From the NCBI GenBank assembly GCA_020621905.1, contig JAHRYZ010000018.1:1-32643 (forward strand): 32,643 nt of DNA. The letters are read 5' to 3'. Source of the stretch: Rhizobium sp. GTDB taxonomy: Bacteria > Pseudomonadota > Alphaproteobacteria > Rhizobiales > Rhizobiaceae. The notes under the pieces were generated by a model, which worked only from the letters and a program-made list of their open reading frames with translations, made no database searches and had not been told where the DNA came from. Below, piece by piece: positions 23,721 to 31,610 of this stretch (the stretch's first letter is position 1; every line of letters starts with the position of its first letter). Position numbers and translations under genes: made by a program.

Positions 23721-26660
23721 TCAGCCGATCGCGAGCAGGCTCGAAACCGGTTCGTTCATGGCGCCGGGATGGGCGAACCGGGCGAACACGTCGCGGGTGG
23801 TGGTGCGGATCGCTTCGACCTGTTCGGGGCCATAGTGTTCGGTGCGGTAGCTCATCAGCACCCGGATCGAACGTTCGCCGGCGATCATTTCCTCCATCAC
23901 CTCGAAATGCAGACCGAGCAGCGATTCATGCCGCTCCGGATCGACCTGGCGGAACTCGATGGCCCTGCCGTCTGCCGTCTGCAGCGTGCCGTTCAGCTTG
24001 TTCTTCGCATGGATCTGGATGAAGACCTCGAACAGGTGGTCGCGGCCGGGCGTCATGCCGAGCGCCTCCTCGATCAGGTCGATCGGGATTTCGGAATGCG
24101 GCAGGGACTCGTTGACGGTGTTCTTCACCGTCGCGATCAGCTCGCCCAAGGTGGTTGCCGGGCTGAAGCGGAGGCGATGAGCGACCACGGTGGTGAAGTA
24201 CCCGACCGTGTCGAAATAGGCCGGATCGATACGGCCCGAGGCCGAGGTTCCGACCACGAGGTCGCAGACCCCGCCGAGCCTGTTGAGCGACGCGGCGATC
24301 GCCGCATAGGCAACGTTGAACAGCGAAGCACTGCTTTCCTTGGCTGTGGTGTAGAGCCCTTCGGTGACGGCGTGGTCCAGTTTGAACTCGACCCAACCGC
24401 CCGCAGCCGATGACTGTGATTCTGCGTCCGGCGCGGACCGCTCCTGCGCAGCGCCAAGCATGGGCAGGCCTTTGGGCGCGTCGCGCAGCATGTCCGTCCA
24501 ATAGGCGAGATGGTCGGCATTGACCCCGGCGGCCGCCTGCTCGGGCGATTCATGGACGGCGCGGGCTCCGTCGTCCAGCGGAGCCTTGCCGGCGGCGCGG
24601 GCGCGATAGGCTTCCGCCAGTTCGTCCATCATCAGGTTCACCGACCATTCGTCGAGTACGATGTGGTGGAAGAGGAAGGAGAGCGTCTGTCGGCCGTTGG
24701 CCGGATCCTTCAGGAAACGCAGCCGGATCGGAAGTTCCTTTGCCAGGTCGAAGCGATGGCCGGCCTCGCTGTTGCGCGCGACGTCCGCGCTTTCGTCGCT
24801 GCTCCAGAACCATTTGTAGCCGGGCAGGTCATACATCGGCACGACCTGTTGCAGCACCGTATCGCCGTCAGCGTAAAACAGCGTCCGTAGGCCCGGATGG
24901 CGTTCGACGAGGTCGAGGAAGGCGCATTCGAAGACGCGCTCGTCGACTGGATCGAGGAAATCGAGCGCAAAGGGAATGTTGAAGATCTCGTTGAAGCCGA
25001 AGGCGGCATAGGCTTTCCACAGCGACATCTGCGCCAGTGACAGCGGTGCCGTCAGTGAGCCGGACGCACCGGCGACCTCCGGCAATCCGATCGCCTGTGC
25101 CTCGCTGCGTCGTGCATGGCGGGCAAGCGAGGCGGCCGTCGGATAGCTGAACAGGTCGTTGAAATGGACCTCGATGCCATGATTGCCGAGCAGCCGGCCG
25201 ATGATCCGGGTCGCGATCAGCGAATGGCCACCGTGGTCGAAGAAGTCGTCCTGCGGACCCATCTCCGGCGATGCCAGGGCCTCGCGGAACGCGGCGAGGA
25301 TCAGCGCTTCGATCCCGTTCGCCTCGTCTGACGGGGCGCTCTGCTCCACAGGCGTTCCGGCTGTCGATCGCAAAGGTGCCGTTCCGCGGGCAGGCAGGCT
25401 CTCGAGGATGGTGGGGTCGTCGAGGAAGGCGACGAAGCGGTCGATGAGCAAGGCGCCCGCATGGGCGGACACGGCTTGCCCCGTCGTCAGTTCCAGCAGC
25501 AGGTGGCCGTCGGCTGTCCGGCCGACGCCGAGGTTCAGGTCGGCGAGCGGCTCGAACGTCGGCAGGGGCAGGCGCTCGAGCCGCAAGTCCCCTGCATCGA
25601 AGAAATCGTTGGGATCGGCAAGCCAGGTGACAGTGACCTCAGGCAGTCCGGATATCGCCGAGGCTCCGCCGCTGGCGATCTGGGCAAGGATCGCTGCCGT
25701 CGTCTCCGTCACCGGGCGCCCGACTGCAACGGCCAGGCTGGCGCGATCACGCGCGGAGTAGCCAAGTCCCGGTTCGCCAAGGGTCGATCCGGGTTGGCGC
25801 GGCACGGCAATATTGATGGTTTCATGCCCGCCCAGCAGGGCGACAAAGAGGGCAAAGCGCGCCGCGACCGACGCCAGAAGGGCGGCCGGAGGGGGCAGTT
25901 CCGTGACATCGCTGCCGAGTAGGCCGGTGGGCGCCACGGTGCGGTGACGCGTGGCTGTCGCGCCTGAGGCGTCGGGAAAGGCAGTGCCGGAAACGGCCGG
26001 AAAGAGGAATTGTGCGCCTTGGTCGCCACGGTGCAGCCAGGCGATCGGTGCCATCCCGCCCGAAGCGCTCTGCACCGCAATCGCCGGTGTCGGAACCCGA
26101 GGGATCGGCAGGCCTTGATAGGCGGCGGCAAGGCCGCGTAGAACCGATTCGGCCGGGCAGCTCTCGTCGAGCAAGCGGTGCAGGAGCATGACCAGCAGCG
26201 CTTCCGTCTCGCATAGGATCAGCAGAAGCTTGAACGGGGCCTCCGCTTCGGGGTCGAAAGGTGCGGCCTGATGGCTAAGCGCCAGACGGGTCGCGTCGAT
26301 CAGTGTGTTCGCCCGCAGGATCTCGATGGCGCCAAAGGTATTACCGTCTTCCTGTCGGCGGAGCTCCCCCTGCTCGTCGAAGCGATAGCGGCTGTTGAGA
26401 GCGGGCCAGCGGGTTGCCAGCGTGCGAGCGGCCGCGACCAATCTGGCGATGTCCGGCGTGCCGGTAAGGCTGTAGGCGAGCAGGTGGCGGTGAATGCCTT
26501 CAGGCTTCTGCATCTGCGCGAGCCAGGCGCGCTCCTCGTATTGCGAGGGCGCTGCGGCGCCCGGCGACATGCGGCTGATGTCGGCATGCGCCTTTTCCAG
26601 CCCTCCGTCGAAACTCTCCATGTCCACATGCACCTGGCGGCGGTCGGATTCTCCGGCCAT
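23721..26660 (-). CDS. Non-ribosomal peptide synthetase, C-PCP-C (VibF C-terminal half)
   Basis: This encodes 979 aa from the ATG at 26658-26660, with AGAGGAG six bases upstream; the frame extends further but without support. The first C domain (about 35-440) has LHRLLDE (H161, D165) instead of HHxxxDG, so the first His and the Gly are lost. A canonical carrier domain follows (about 445-515) with DHGGHSL, S480 being the phosphopantetheine site. The second C domain (about 540-979) has an intact HHIVLDEWS (H665, H666, D670). There is no A or thioesterase domain. The order matches the C1-PCP-C2 end of VibF. The PCP should receive the residue activated by the A domain on the other polypeptide, and the last C domain should transfer the finished DHB-oxazoline acyl group to the polyamine, which explains the lack of a thioesterase. 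Confidence 0.9.
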   Translation of the reverse strand: MAGESDRRQVHVDMESFDGGLEKAHADISRMSPGAAAPSQYEERAWLAQMQKPEGIHRHLLAYSLTGTPDIARLVAAARTLATRWPALNSRYRFDEQGELRRQEDGNTFGAIEILRANTLIDATRLALSHQAAPFDPEAEAPFKLLLILCETEALLVMLLHRLLDESCPAESVLRGLAAAYQGLPIPRVPTPAIAVQSASGGMAPIAWLHRGDQGAQFLFPAVSGTAFPDASGATATRHRTVAPTGLLGSDVTELPPPAALLASVAARFALFVALLGGHETINIAVPRQPGSTLGEPGLGYSARDRASLAVAVGRPVTETTAAILAQIASGGASAISGLPEVTVTWLADPNDFFDAGDLRLERLPLPTFEPLADLNLGVGRTADGHLLLELTTGQAVSAHAGALLIDRFVAFLDDPTILESLPARGTAPLRSTAGTPVEQSAPSDEANGIEALILAAFREALASPEMGPQDDFFDHGGHSLIATRIIGRLLGNHGIEVHFNDLFSYPTAASLARHARRSEAQAIGLPEVAGASGSLTAPLSLAQMSLWKAYAAFGFNEIFNIPFALDFLDPVDERVFECAFLDLVERHPGLRTLFYADGDTVLQQVVPMYDLPGYKWFWSSDESADVARNSEAGHRFDLAKELPIRLRFLKDPANGRQTLSFLFHHIVLDEWSVNLMMDELAEAYRARAAGKAPLDDGARAVHESPEQAAAGVNADHLAYWTDMLRDAPKGLPMLGAAQERSAPDAESQSSAAGGWVEFKLDHAVTEGLYTTAKESSASLFNVAYAAIAASLNRLGGVCDLVVGTSASGRIDPAYFDTVGYFTTVVAHRLRFSPATTLGELIATVKNTVNESLPHSEIPIDLIEEALGMTPGRDHLFEVFIQIHAKNKLNGTLQTADGRAIEFRQVDPERHESLLGLHFEVMEEMIAGERSIRVLMSYRTEHYGPEQVEAIRTTTRDVFARFAHPGAMNEPVSSLLAIG

Positions 26661-26755
26661 GTCAGTCTCCTCTTTCATCGCTTGTCGGCCGGCTGCAGAT
26701 CTCTCTGCGATCCGTGTTCCGACTAGATTGCATCCTGTGGTGTCCGTCCGCTGCG

Positions 26756-27013
26756 TCACGTGCCGCGCGGCATTGTCCGACCTGAGCGAGCGCGATCGAT
26801 CAGCCCTTGCCACGCGGTGAGCGTCGGTTGTCGTGCGAGATCGGCGTAGTCGAGCGGCGTCCCCGCCAGCGCCGAAAGTGGGCCGATCAACTGCATGATC
26901 GCCAGCGAATGCAGGCCGATTTCGATCATGTTGCGATCGGGCTCATGTCCGTCGAGCGTGTCGTCGAGGACGCGGGCGACTTCCCTCCTGATCTGCTCGA
27001 TCAGCGTGCACAT
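26756..27013 (-). CDS. Stand-alone aryl/acyl carrier protein
   Basis: This encodes 85 aa from the ATG at 27011-27013, with GGAGAGA eight bases upstream. It is a single carrier domain: MIEIGLHSLAIMQLI with S36 as the expected phosphopantetheine site, then LARQPTLTAWQGLI, an ending very close to that of the EntB aryl carrier domain (LARVPTLNGWWSLI). That similarity suggests it carries DHB rather than an amino acid. It lies between the siderophore-interacting protein and the C-PCP-C NRPS in one minus-strand operon (16 bp after the former, 95 bp before the latter). A second DHB carrier besides EntB is unusual for this pathway. Confidence 0.82.
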   Translation of the reverse strand: MCTLIEQIRREVARVLDDTLDGHEPDRNMIEIGLHSLAIMQLIGPLSALAGTPLDYADLARQPTLTAWQGLIDRARSGRTMPRGT

Positions 27014-27029
27014 GGTCGGTTCTCTCCGC

Positions 27030-27866
27030 TCATTCGTCGAAGTGATCGTGCACGCCGGTCTCGCCGCGTCGCCAATAGCCGGAGGCCCGGATCCATTTCG
27101 GATTGGCACCGCGCTCGGCGACGAGGATCGTCCGGAGTTCCTTGGCGATTTGCGATTCGCAGCCGATCCAGCTGAAGAAGTCACCCGGCGGAAGAGAGGT
27201 CTGGGAGAGGGCGTCCACGAGGGTACGGCTTTTCCCCGCAGGCTCGCCGTTCCGGTGAGCCCAGACGATCTTGGCTTCTGCCGTGGTCTCGATCCGGATC
27301 TGCTCCGTCGGTCCGTCCACTTCGATCAGGGCGATGGCCCGCGTGCCGGCCGGCAGCTCTTCCAGCCGGCGGGCAAGCGCCGGCAGGCCCGTCTCGTCGG
27401 CGATCAGCAGATGCCAGTCGAAGTCGAAGGGTATGACGAAGGATCCGCGCGGCCCGGCGATCCAGGCGAGGTCGCCGGGTCTTGCCGTCCTGGCCCAATT
27501 GCTGGCGGGGCCGTCGTGATGGATGGCGAAGTCGATTGCCAGTTCCCCCTTTGTCGCATCATAGCTGCGCGGGGTGTAGTCGCGGCCGAGGGGGCGGCGG
27601 CCTTCTTCCGGCATTTCAAGCCCGTTCGGTCCGACCGTCGGCAGGCAGGGCTCGGCTTCGCCCGGCGCCGCGAAGAAGATTTTCACATGGTCGTCGAAGC
27701 CAAGGCTTGTGAAACCGGCCAGTTCCGGGCCGGTCAGGATCACTCGCACCAGCGCAGGACCGATCGTTTCGACCCGGCTTACCGCGAGGCGGCGCAAGTG
27801 CACGGGGTGACGGTGTCTTTTCGGCATGCGATCGGCTGTCGGCGCGGTGAGAGGCGACGGTGTCAT
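27030..27866 (-). CDS. Siderophore-interacting protein (ViuB-like FAD ferric reductase)
   Basis: This encodes 278 aa from the ATG at 27864-27866 (AAAAGGA eight bases upstream). An upstream in-frame ATG at 27959 is less likely. Family features are an N-terminal FAD-binding beta-barrel with RDYTPRSYD (95-103), HHDGPASNWA, a GPRGSFVIP segment for flavin/phosphate contact, the NAD(P)-side ADETGLPALARRLEEL and the C-terminal YWRRGETGVHDHFDE hallmark. The enzyme acts in the cytoplasm, reducing the ferric siderophore to release iron; ViuB does this for vibriobactin. It is first in the operon with the carrier protein and C-PCP-C NRPS. No TGA-N9-TCA box was found in its own upstream region. Confidence 0.9.
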   Translation of the reverse strand: MTPSPLTAPTADRMPKRHRHPVHLRRLAVSRVETIGPALVRVILTGPELAGFTSLGFDDHVKIFFAAPGEAEPCLPTVGPNGLEMPEEGRRPLGRDYTPRSYDATKGELAIDFAIHHDGPASNWARTARPGDLAWIAGPRGSFVIPFDFDWHLLIADETGLPALARRLEELPAGTRAIALIEVDGPTEQIRIETTAEAKIVWAHRNGEPAGKSRTLVDALSQTSLPPGDFFSWIGCESQIAKELRTILVAERGANPKWIRASGYWRRGETGVHDHFDE

Positions 27867-28410
27867 CAGGTCGGTCCTTTTGGGGATGTCGGTAGGTGGA
27901 CGAAAGCGGATAACCGCAGGCTTACGCCCGAACGGAAGCGCCTGGTCCTCGATGTGCAAGCGAAGTTGTCTGCGTCGAATTTTCCCAAGTCATGGCGTTT
28001 ATCCGGAGTTGCGAGACGTATCGATGAAAACCTTAGCAGGCAGTTTTGGCTGGCGCAACATAAGTAGTCTCAAATTATCAAGTTTATTGACGGCGAGCCG
28101 AAACCATGCAAACTGCGGAAACGACCGAAAAGGCTGTAATCGGAAATACAATCGAAGATTGCCGATCTCGGGAGCTCATCAGGCATCTGTCGCGACCGCG
28201 TGCTTGGGCGTGACCGGCTTGCGGCAGGGCATGCGCTGGGCGGGAATATCGAAAATAAGTTATATAAATCATAGCCAATGGTGAGTCGCGACGGACTTTC
28301 CCGCCGCGCCGGCTGTCGTGCGGATTCGCTGCTCTGGCGTGAGCCACCTTTGATGTGTGGCAGAACAGTTACAATCAACGCACAACCTATACGCATTGCT
28401 CTCTCGGCGA
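27867..28410. other. Intergenic region between siderophore-interacting protein and receptor genes
   Basis: No gene is supported on either strand. The segment holds the unlocated minus-strand promoter of the siderophore-interacting protein operon and AT-rich patches (around 28060-28090 and 28250-28270). A search by eye for TGA-N9-TCA found none before the receptor box at 28431. Confidence 0.5.
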
Positions 28411-28447
28411 TTGACATGGCCTTTTTATGTTGATTATTTCACTCAAC
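28411..28447 (+). promoter_or_regulatory. Receptor promoter overlapped by IRO/RirA-type box
   Basis: A perfect -35 TTGACA (28411-28416), a 17-bp spacer and -10 TTATTT (28434-28439) form a strong sigma-70-like promoter for the TonB receptor. A symmetric GTTGA-N9-TCAAC (28429-28447, core TGA-N9-TCA at 28431-28445) covers the -10 element. This placement fits iron-dependent repression by RirA. Confidence 0.75.
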
Positions 28448-28502
28448 TTTAAGGTCGCGAATTCGGATTTCGCGTCATGGTTTTTCAGCTAAGGGGCTCT
28501 CC

Positions 28503-30572
28503 ATGTCATTACGATTGTACAAGACACTGATGCTGGGTGTCAGCGCGATCACGCTGTCACTGACGGCAAAGGCGGCCGTCGCCCAGGATGCGGAGGGCGT
28601 AACGCAACTCGGTGCGATCATTATCACCGGCGAGAAAGTCGCCCGCAGCCTGAGTGACACGGCCTCGTCGGTCACGGTGAAGGATGCGGAGGATCTTGAA
28701 GAGGAGTCGATCGGCAACAGCTCGGTCGCAGAGGCGATCACCGACGTTCCCAATGTCGTCTATACGGACAATGTCGGTGCGCCGATCATCCGCGGGCAGG
28801 ACGCGCAGGGTCCCAATACGGGCTCCGGGGCCTTCTTCGCCGGCACGGTGCCGCGTGCGACCGTCAATCTCGACGGCCACTATCTGAACTATTTCGAATC
28901 CATCTATGGTTCCACCTCGATCTGGGATCTCGAGTCCATCGAAGTGTTCCGCGGCCCGCAGACCACGTCTCAAGGGGCGAATGCGATCGCCGGTTCGATC
29001 ATCGTCAACACCAAGGATCCGAGCTTCACCCCGGAAGCATCCTATCAGGCCGAGATCGGAAGTTACGACACCAAACGGGCCTCGCTCGCGGTCTCGGGAC
29101 CCATCATCGCAGACGAACTCGCGGCACGCCTCGCGATCGACTATTCGGGCCGGGACACCTTCATCGACTATGTCAATTCCGGTTTCCTGCAGGGCGACAC
29201 GGACCAGCGCTTCCGCGCCTTCAATGCGCGCGGCAAGCTTCTTTGGGAGCCGAGCGAGATTCCCGGGCTCTCGACGATGCTCACATATTCCCATAGCTCC
29301 GGAAATCGCCCCACCCAGGAAGCCGCCCAGGCCCCGTTCGACGATCTCGAAAGCCTGACGACGACGATGCCGAGCTGGGACCAGCACACCAACACCCTGA
29401 TCCTCGACATCAACTATGATTTCGAAAACGGCGTGAAACTGTTCAACCAGACGCAGTATTCGAAGTCAGAAGTCGAACGCGTGGCCGAACCGGCGACCAA
29501 TGGCAACGCGGAAGTCGAGCAGGCCAATATTTCCCACGAGACGCGGGTGACCTTCGGCGACGAGGACGACGTGCTTTCCGGTATGGCCGGCGTCTTCTAC
29601 TCGCACACGGTATCGGACGAATACCTCAACTTCAGCGGCATCACGACCTTTGACGACACCAAGGACAATCTCGGTGTCTTCAGCGAACTGAGCTACAAGC
29701 TGACCGACCAGTGGACGCTGACAGGCGGCCTGCGTTACCAGCGCGACCGCATCCAGCGCTACGGCACCTATACCGGTATCGGCGAGCTGGACTATGACGA
29801 GACCTTCGATGCGCTTCTGCCGAAGTTGACGCTTGCCTATGACGTCACGCCCGACTGGACCGTCGGCGGTCTGGTCAGCCGCGGCTATAATCCCGGCGGT
29901 GCATCCTTCCGGCGCAGCCCCAATGCCTGGTTGACCTTCGAGGAAGAAACCAGCTGGAACTATGAGCTTTTCACCCGTGCCGAGCTCATGGAGGACAAGC
30001 TCTTCGTGACGGCCAACCTGTTCTACATGGATATCAAGAATGCACAGCGGCCCTTCGGCGAAGTCCTGGCAAGCGGTGTCACCCAGTATTACACGGTCAA
30101 TGCCGAAAAGGCGCATGCCTATGGGATGGAAGCCGCTTTCGAGTATCGGGCCCTGGACAATCTGACCCTCAAGGGTGCGGCAGGCGCCCTGCGCACGGAG
30201 ATCGACGAGATGTCCTATGACTCCGGCTCGCTGGAAGGCAATGACTTCCAGAAGTCGCCGGGCTACATGCTGAGCTTCGGTGCAAGTTGGGACGTCACCG
30301 AGAAGTTCAATCTCTCGGCTGAGGTCCGCCATACGGACGGATACTATTCGGACGACGCCAATTCCTCGGTCTATGCGATCGACCCTTACACGCTGGCCGA
30401 CGCCCGGGCGAGCTACAAGTTCCGGGAGGAACTGGAGGTCTACGGCTTCGTCAAGAACATCTTCGACGAGCGGGTCCCGACCTACATGCAGTATAACCGC
30501 GGCACCGGCGGCATCGAGGCGAGCATCACGACGCCGCGCATGTTCGGTGTCGGCGTGAAGGGGACCTTCTGA
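28503..30572 (+). CDS. TonB-dependent outer-membrane siderophore receptor
   Basis: This encodes 689 aa. The ATG at 28503 has AAGGGG six bases upstream. A signal peptide (about 1-26, MSLRLYKTLMLGVSAITLSL, cleavage likely after AVA) is followed by a TonB-box-like stretch (GAIIITGEKVA) and a plug domain with IIRGQDAQGPN, then LESIEVFRGPQTTSQGANAI and GSIIVNTKDP. A 22-strand-type barrel rich in alternating aromatic strands ends in GVGVKGTF with the usual terminal phenylalanine. It should import the ferric catecholate made by this locus. It is divergent from the siderophore-interacting protein operon, and its promoter carries an iron box. Ligand identity is inferred from location, not sequence. 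Confidence 0.92.
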   Translation: MSLRLYKTLMLGVSAITLSLTAKAAVAQDAEGVTQLGAIIITGEKVARSLSDTASSVTVKDAEDLEEESIGNSSVAEAITDVPNVVYTDNVGAPIIRGQDAQGPNTGSGAFFAGTVPRATVNLDGHYLNYFESIYGSTSIWDLESIEVFRGPQTTSQGANAIAGSIIVNTKDPSFTPEASYQAEIGSYDTKRASLAVSGPIIADELAARLAIDYSGRDTFIDYVNSGFLQGDTDQRFRAFNARGKLLWEPSEIPGLSTMLTYSHSSGNRPTQEAAQAPFDDLESLTTTMPSWDQHTNTLILDINYDFENGVKLFNQTQYSKSEVERVAEPATNGNAEVEQANISHETRVTFGDEDDVLSGMAGVFYSHTVSDEYLNFSGITTFDDTKDNLGVFSELSYKLTDQWTLTGGLRYQRDRIQRYGTYTGIGELDYDETFDALLPKLTLAYDVTPDWTVGGLVSRGYNPGGASFRRSPNAWLTFEEETSWNYELFTRAELMEDKLFVTANLFYMDIKNAQRPFGEVLASGVTQYYTVNAEKAHAYGMEAAFEYRALDNLTLKGAAGALRTEIDEMSYDSGSLEGNDFQKSPGYMLSFGASWDVTEKFNLSAEVRHTDGYYSDDANSSVYAIDPYTLADARASYKFREELEVYGFVKNIFDERVPTYMQYNRGTGGIEASITTPRMFGVGVKGTF

Positions 30573-30596
30573 GGTTTCTGCCATAGTCCGGAACGA

Positions 30597-30624
30597 AGGC
30601 TGCGGACCGGTCGGTCCGCAGCCT
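30597..30624. terminator. Bidirectional hairpin terminator after the receptor gene
   Basis: AGGCTGCGGACC (30597-30608) and GGTCCGCAGCCT (30613-30624) form a perfect 12-bp stem with a GGTC loop, followed by CTTCCTTGTT. It separates the receptor stop (30572) from the convergent binding-protein stop (30651). Confidence 0.8.
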
Positions 30625-30650
30625 CTTCCTTGTTCAACCTCGTCGGCGCG

Positions 30651-31598
30651 TCAGCGTTTCGTTTGGGCCTCGAACGCGTCGAGCGTGTGCTCGGCACTTG
30701 CCACGGTCGGCGTCGCCACCGCGCCGGAATCGAGAAAGAGCACCCGGCCGTCGCGGACAGGCTTCAGGAAGCGGTCCCAACCCGGCAGCAGCTTGTCGAG
30801 ACGGGCGCGGGTCGCCGCTTCCGAGCGATCCTTGCCGGCATAGCTGTTCATGATGACGAGAATGTCGGGGTCGAGCCGGCCGAAGCTCTCGGCATTGAGG
30901 GGCAAGGAGAAGGTCGAGCCGAGGCCCGCTCCGGGCGAAAGTCCGTCGAGGGGGAGGCGTCTGTAGCCGATGTCCTCGATGGCCTGGATAGCGCCCGACA
31001 TGTCGCCAACCAGGTTGATCTGGTCGTGCACGATCAGCGCCAGATAGGTGGCGCCCTCCTTTGGCGCGGCAGTCTTGCGCAAGGTCGCGACCCGGCCGAG
31101 ATAGGCTTGTCTGCGTTCCGCGAAGGCCTGCTCGGCGCCCACCACTTCGGCAAGCTCGGCCTCGACGCTGAAGCCGCGGGCCTTGCCGGTGCTGACCTTC
31201 TGAAGATAGACGGGGGCGAGCGCGGCGAGTTGCTCGACCTTGTCGATATCCCGTTCCGTGCCGATGATAAGGTCGGGGTCGAGCGCACGCAGCCTTTCCA
31301 GATCGATCTGCCCCACGGCGCCAATGCCCTTCGGCTTTTCGCGGCCCTCGCCGAGCACCGTGTCGATGAAATCGACGGCTGTCAGCGTCCGGCCGCGCTC
31401 GTCCCGGCCATAGCTGCCGACGGGCGACAGGCCGAGATCCATGAGGGGCAGGCCGAGCAGCGGTTCGTGCATCACGACGATCCGGTCGATCGTTTCCGGG
31501 ATGGTGATCTTGCGCCCCGCATCGTCGGTCAGGACGCGCGCGCCGGCAAGACTGGTGCCGGCCGCGAGCAGGGCCGAGAAGAGGATCGTCAAACGCAT
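30651..31598 (-). CDS. Periplasmic iron-siderophore binding protein (FepB/FatB class)
   Basis: This encodes 315 aa. The signal peptide MRLTILFSALLAAGTSLAG has no lipobox cysteine, so the product is a soluble periplasmic protein. The mature part begins RVLTDDAGRKITIPETIDRI, the standard opening of class III metal-chelate binding proteins. It continues with LDPDLIIGTERDIDKVEQLA and, after the linker helix, the C-terminal lobe with LGSTFSLPLNAESFGRLDPD. It delivers ferric siderophore from the receptor to the inner-membrane permease. It starts 12 bp after the permease stop, with AAAGGGA upstream, as the last gene of a minus-strand ABC operon entering from the right. Confidence 0.9.
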   Translation of the reverse strand: MRLTILFSALLAAGTSLAGARVLTDDAGRKITIPETIDRIVVMHEPLLGLPLMDLGLSPVGSYGRDERGRTLTAVDFIDTVLGEGREKPKGIGAVGQIDLERLRALDPDLIIGTERDIDKVEQLAALAPVYLQKVSTGKARGFSVEAELAEVVGAEQAFAERRQAYLGRVATLRKTAAPKEGATYLALIVHDQINLVGDMSGAIQAIEDIGYRRLPLDGLSPGAGLGSTFSLPLNAESFGRLDPDILVIMNSYAGKDRSEAATRARLDKLLPGWDRFLKPVRDGRVLFLDSGAVATPTVASAEHTLDAFEAQTKR

Positions 31599-31610
31599 GG
31601 TGTTTCCCTT

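Noticed and set aside
28070-28417. Minus-strand frame (115 codons) between the siderophore-interacting protein and the receptor
   Set aside because: No ribosome-binding site or recognisable domain; it lies in a probable regulatory region.
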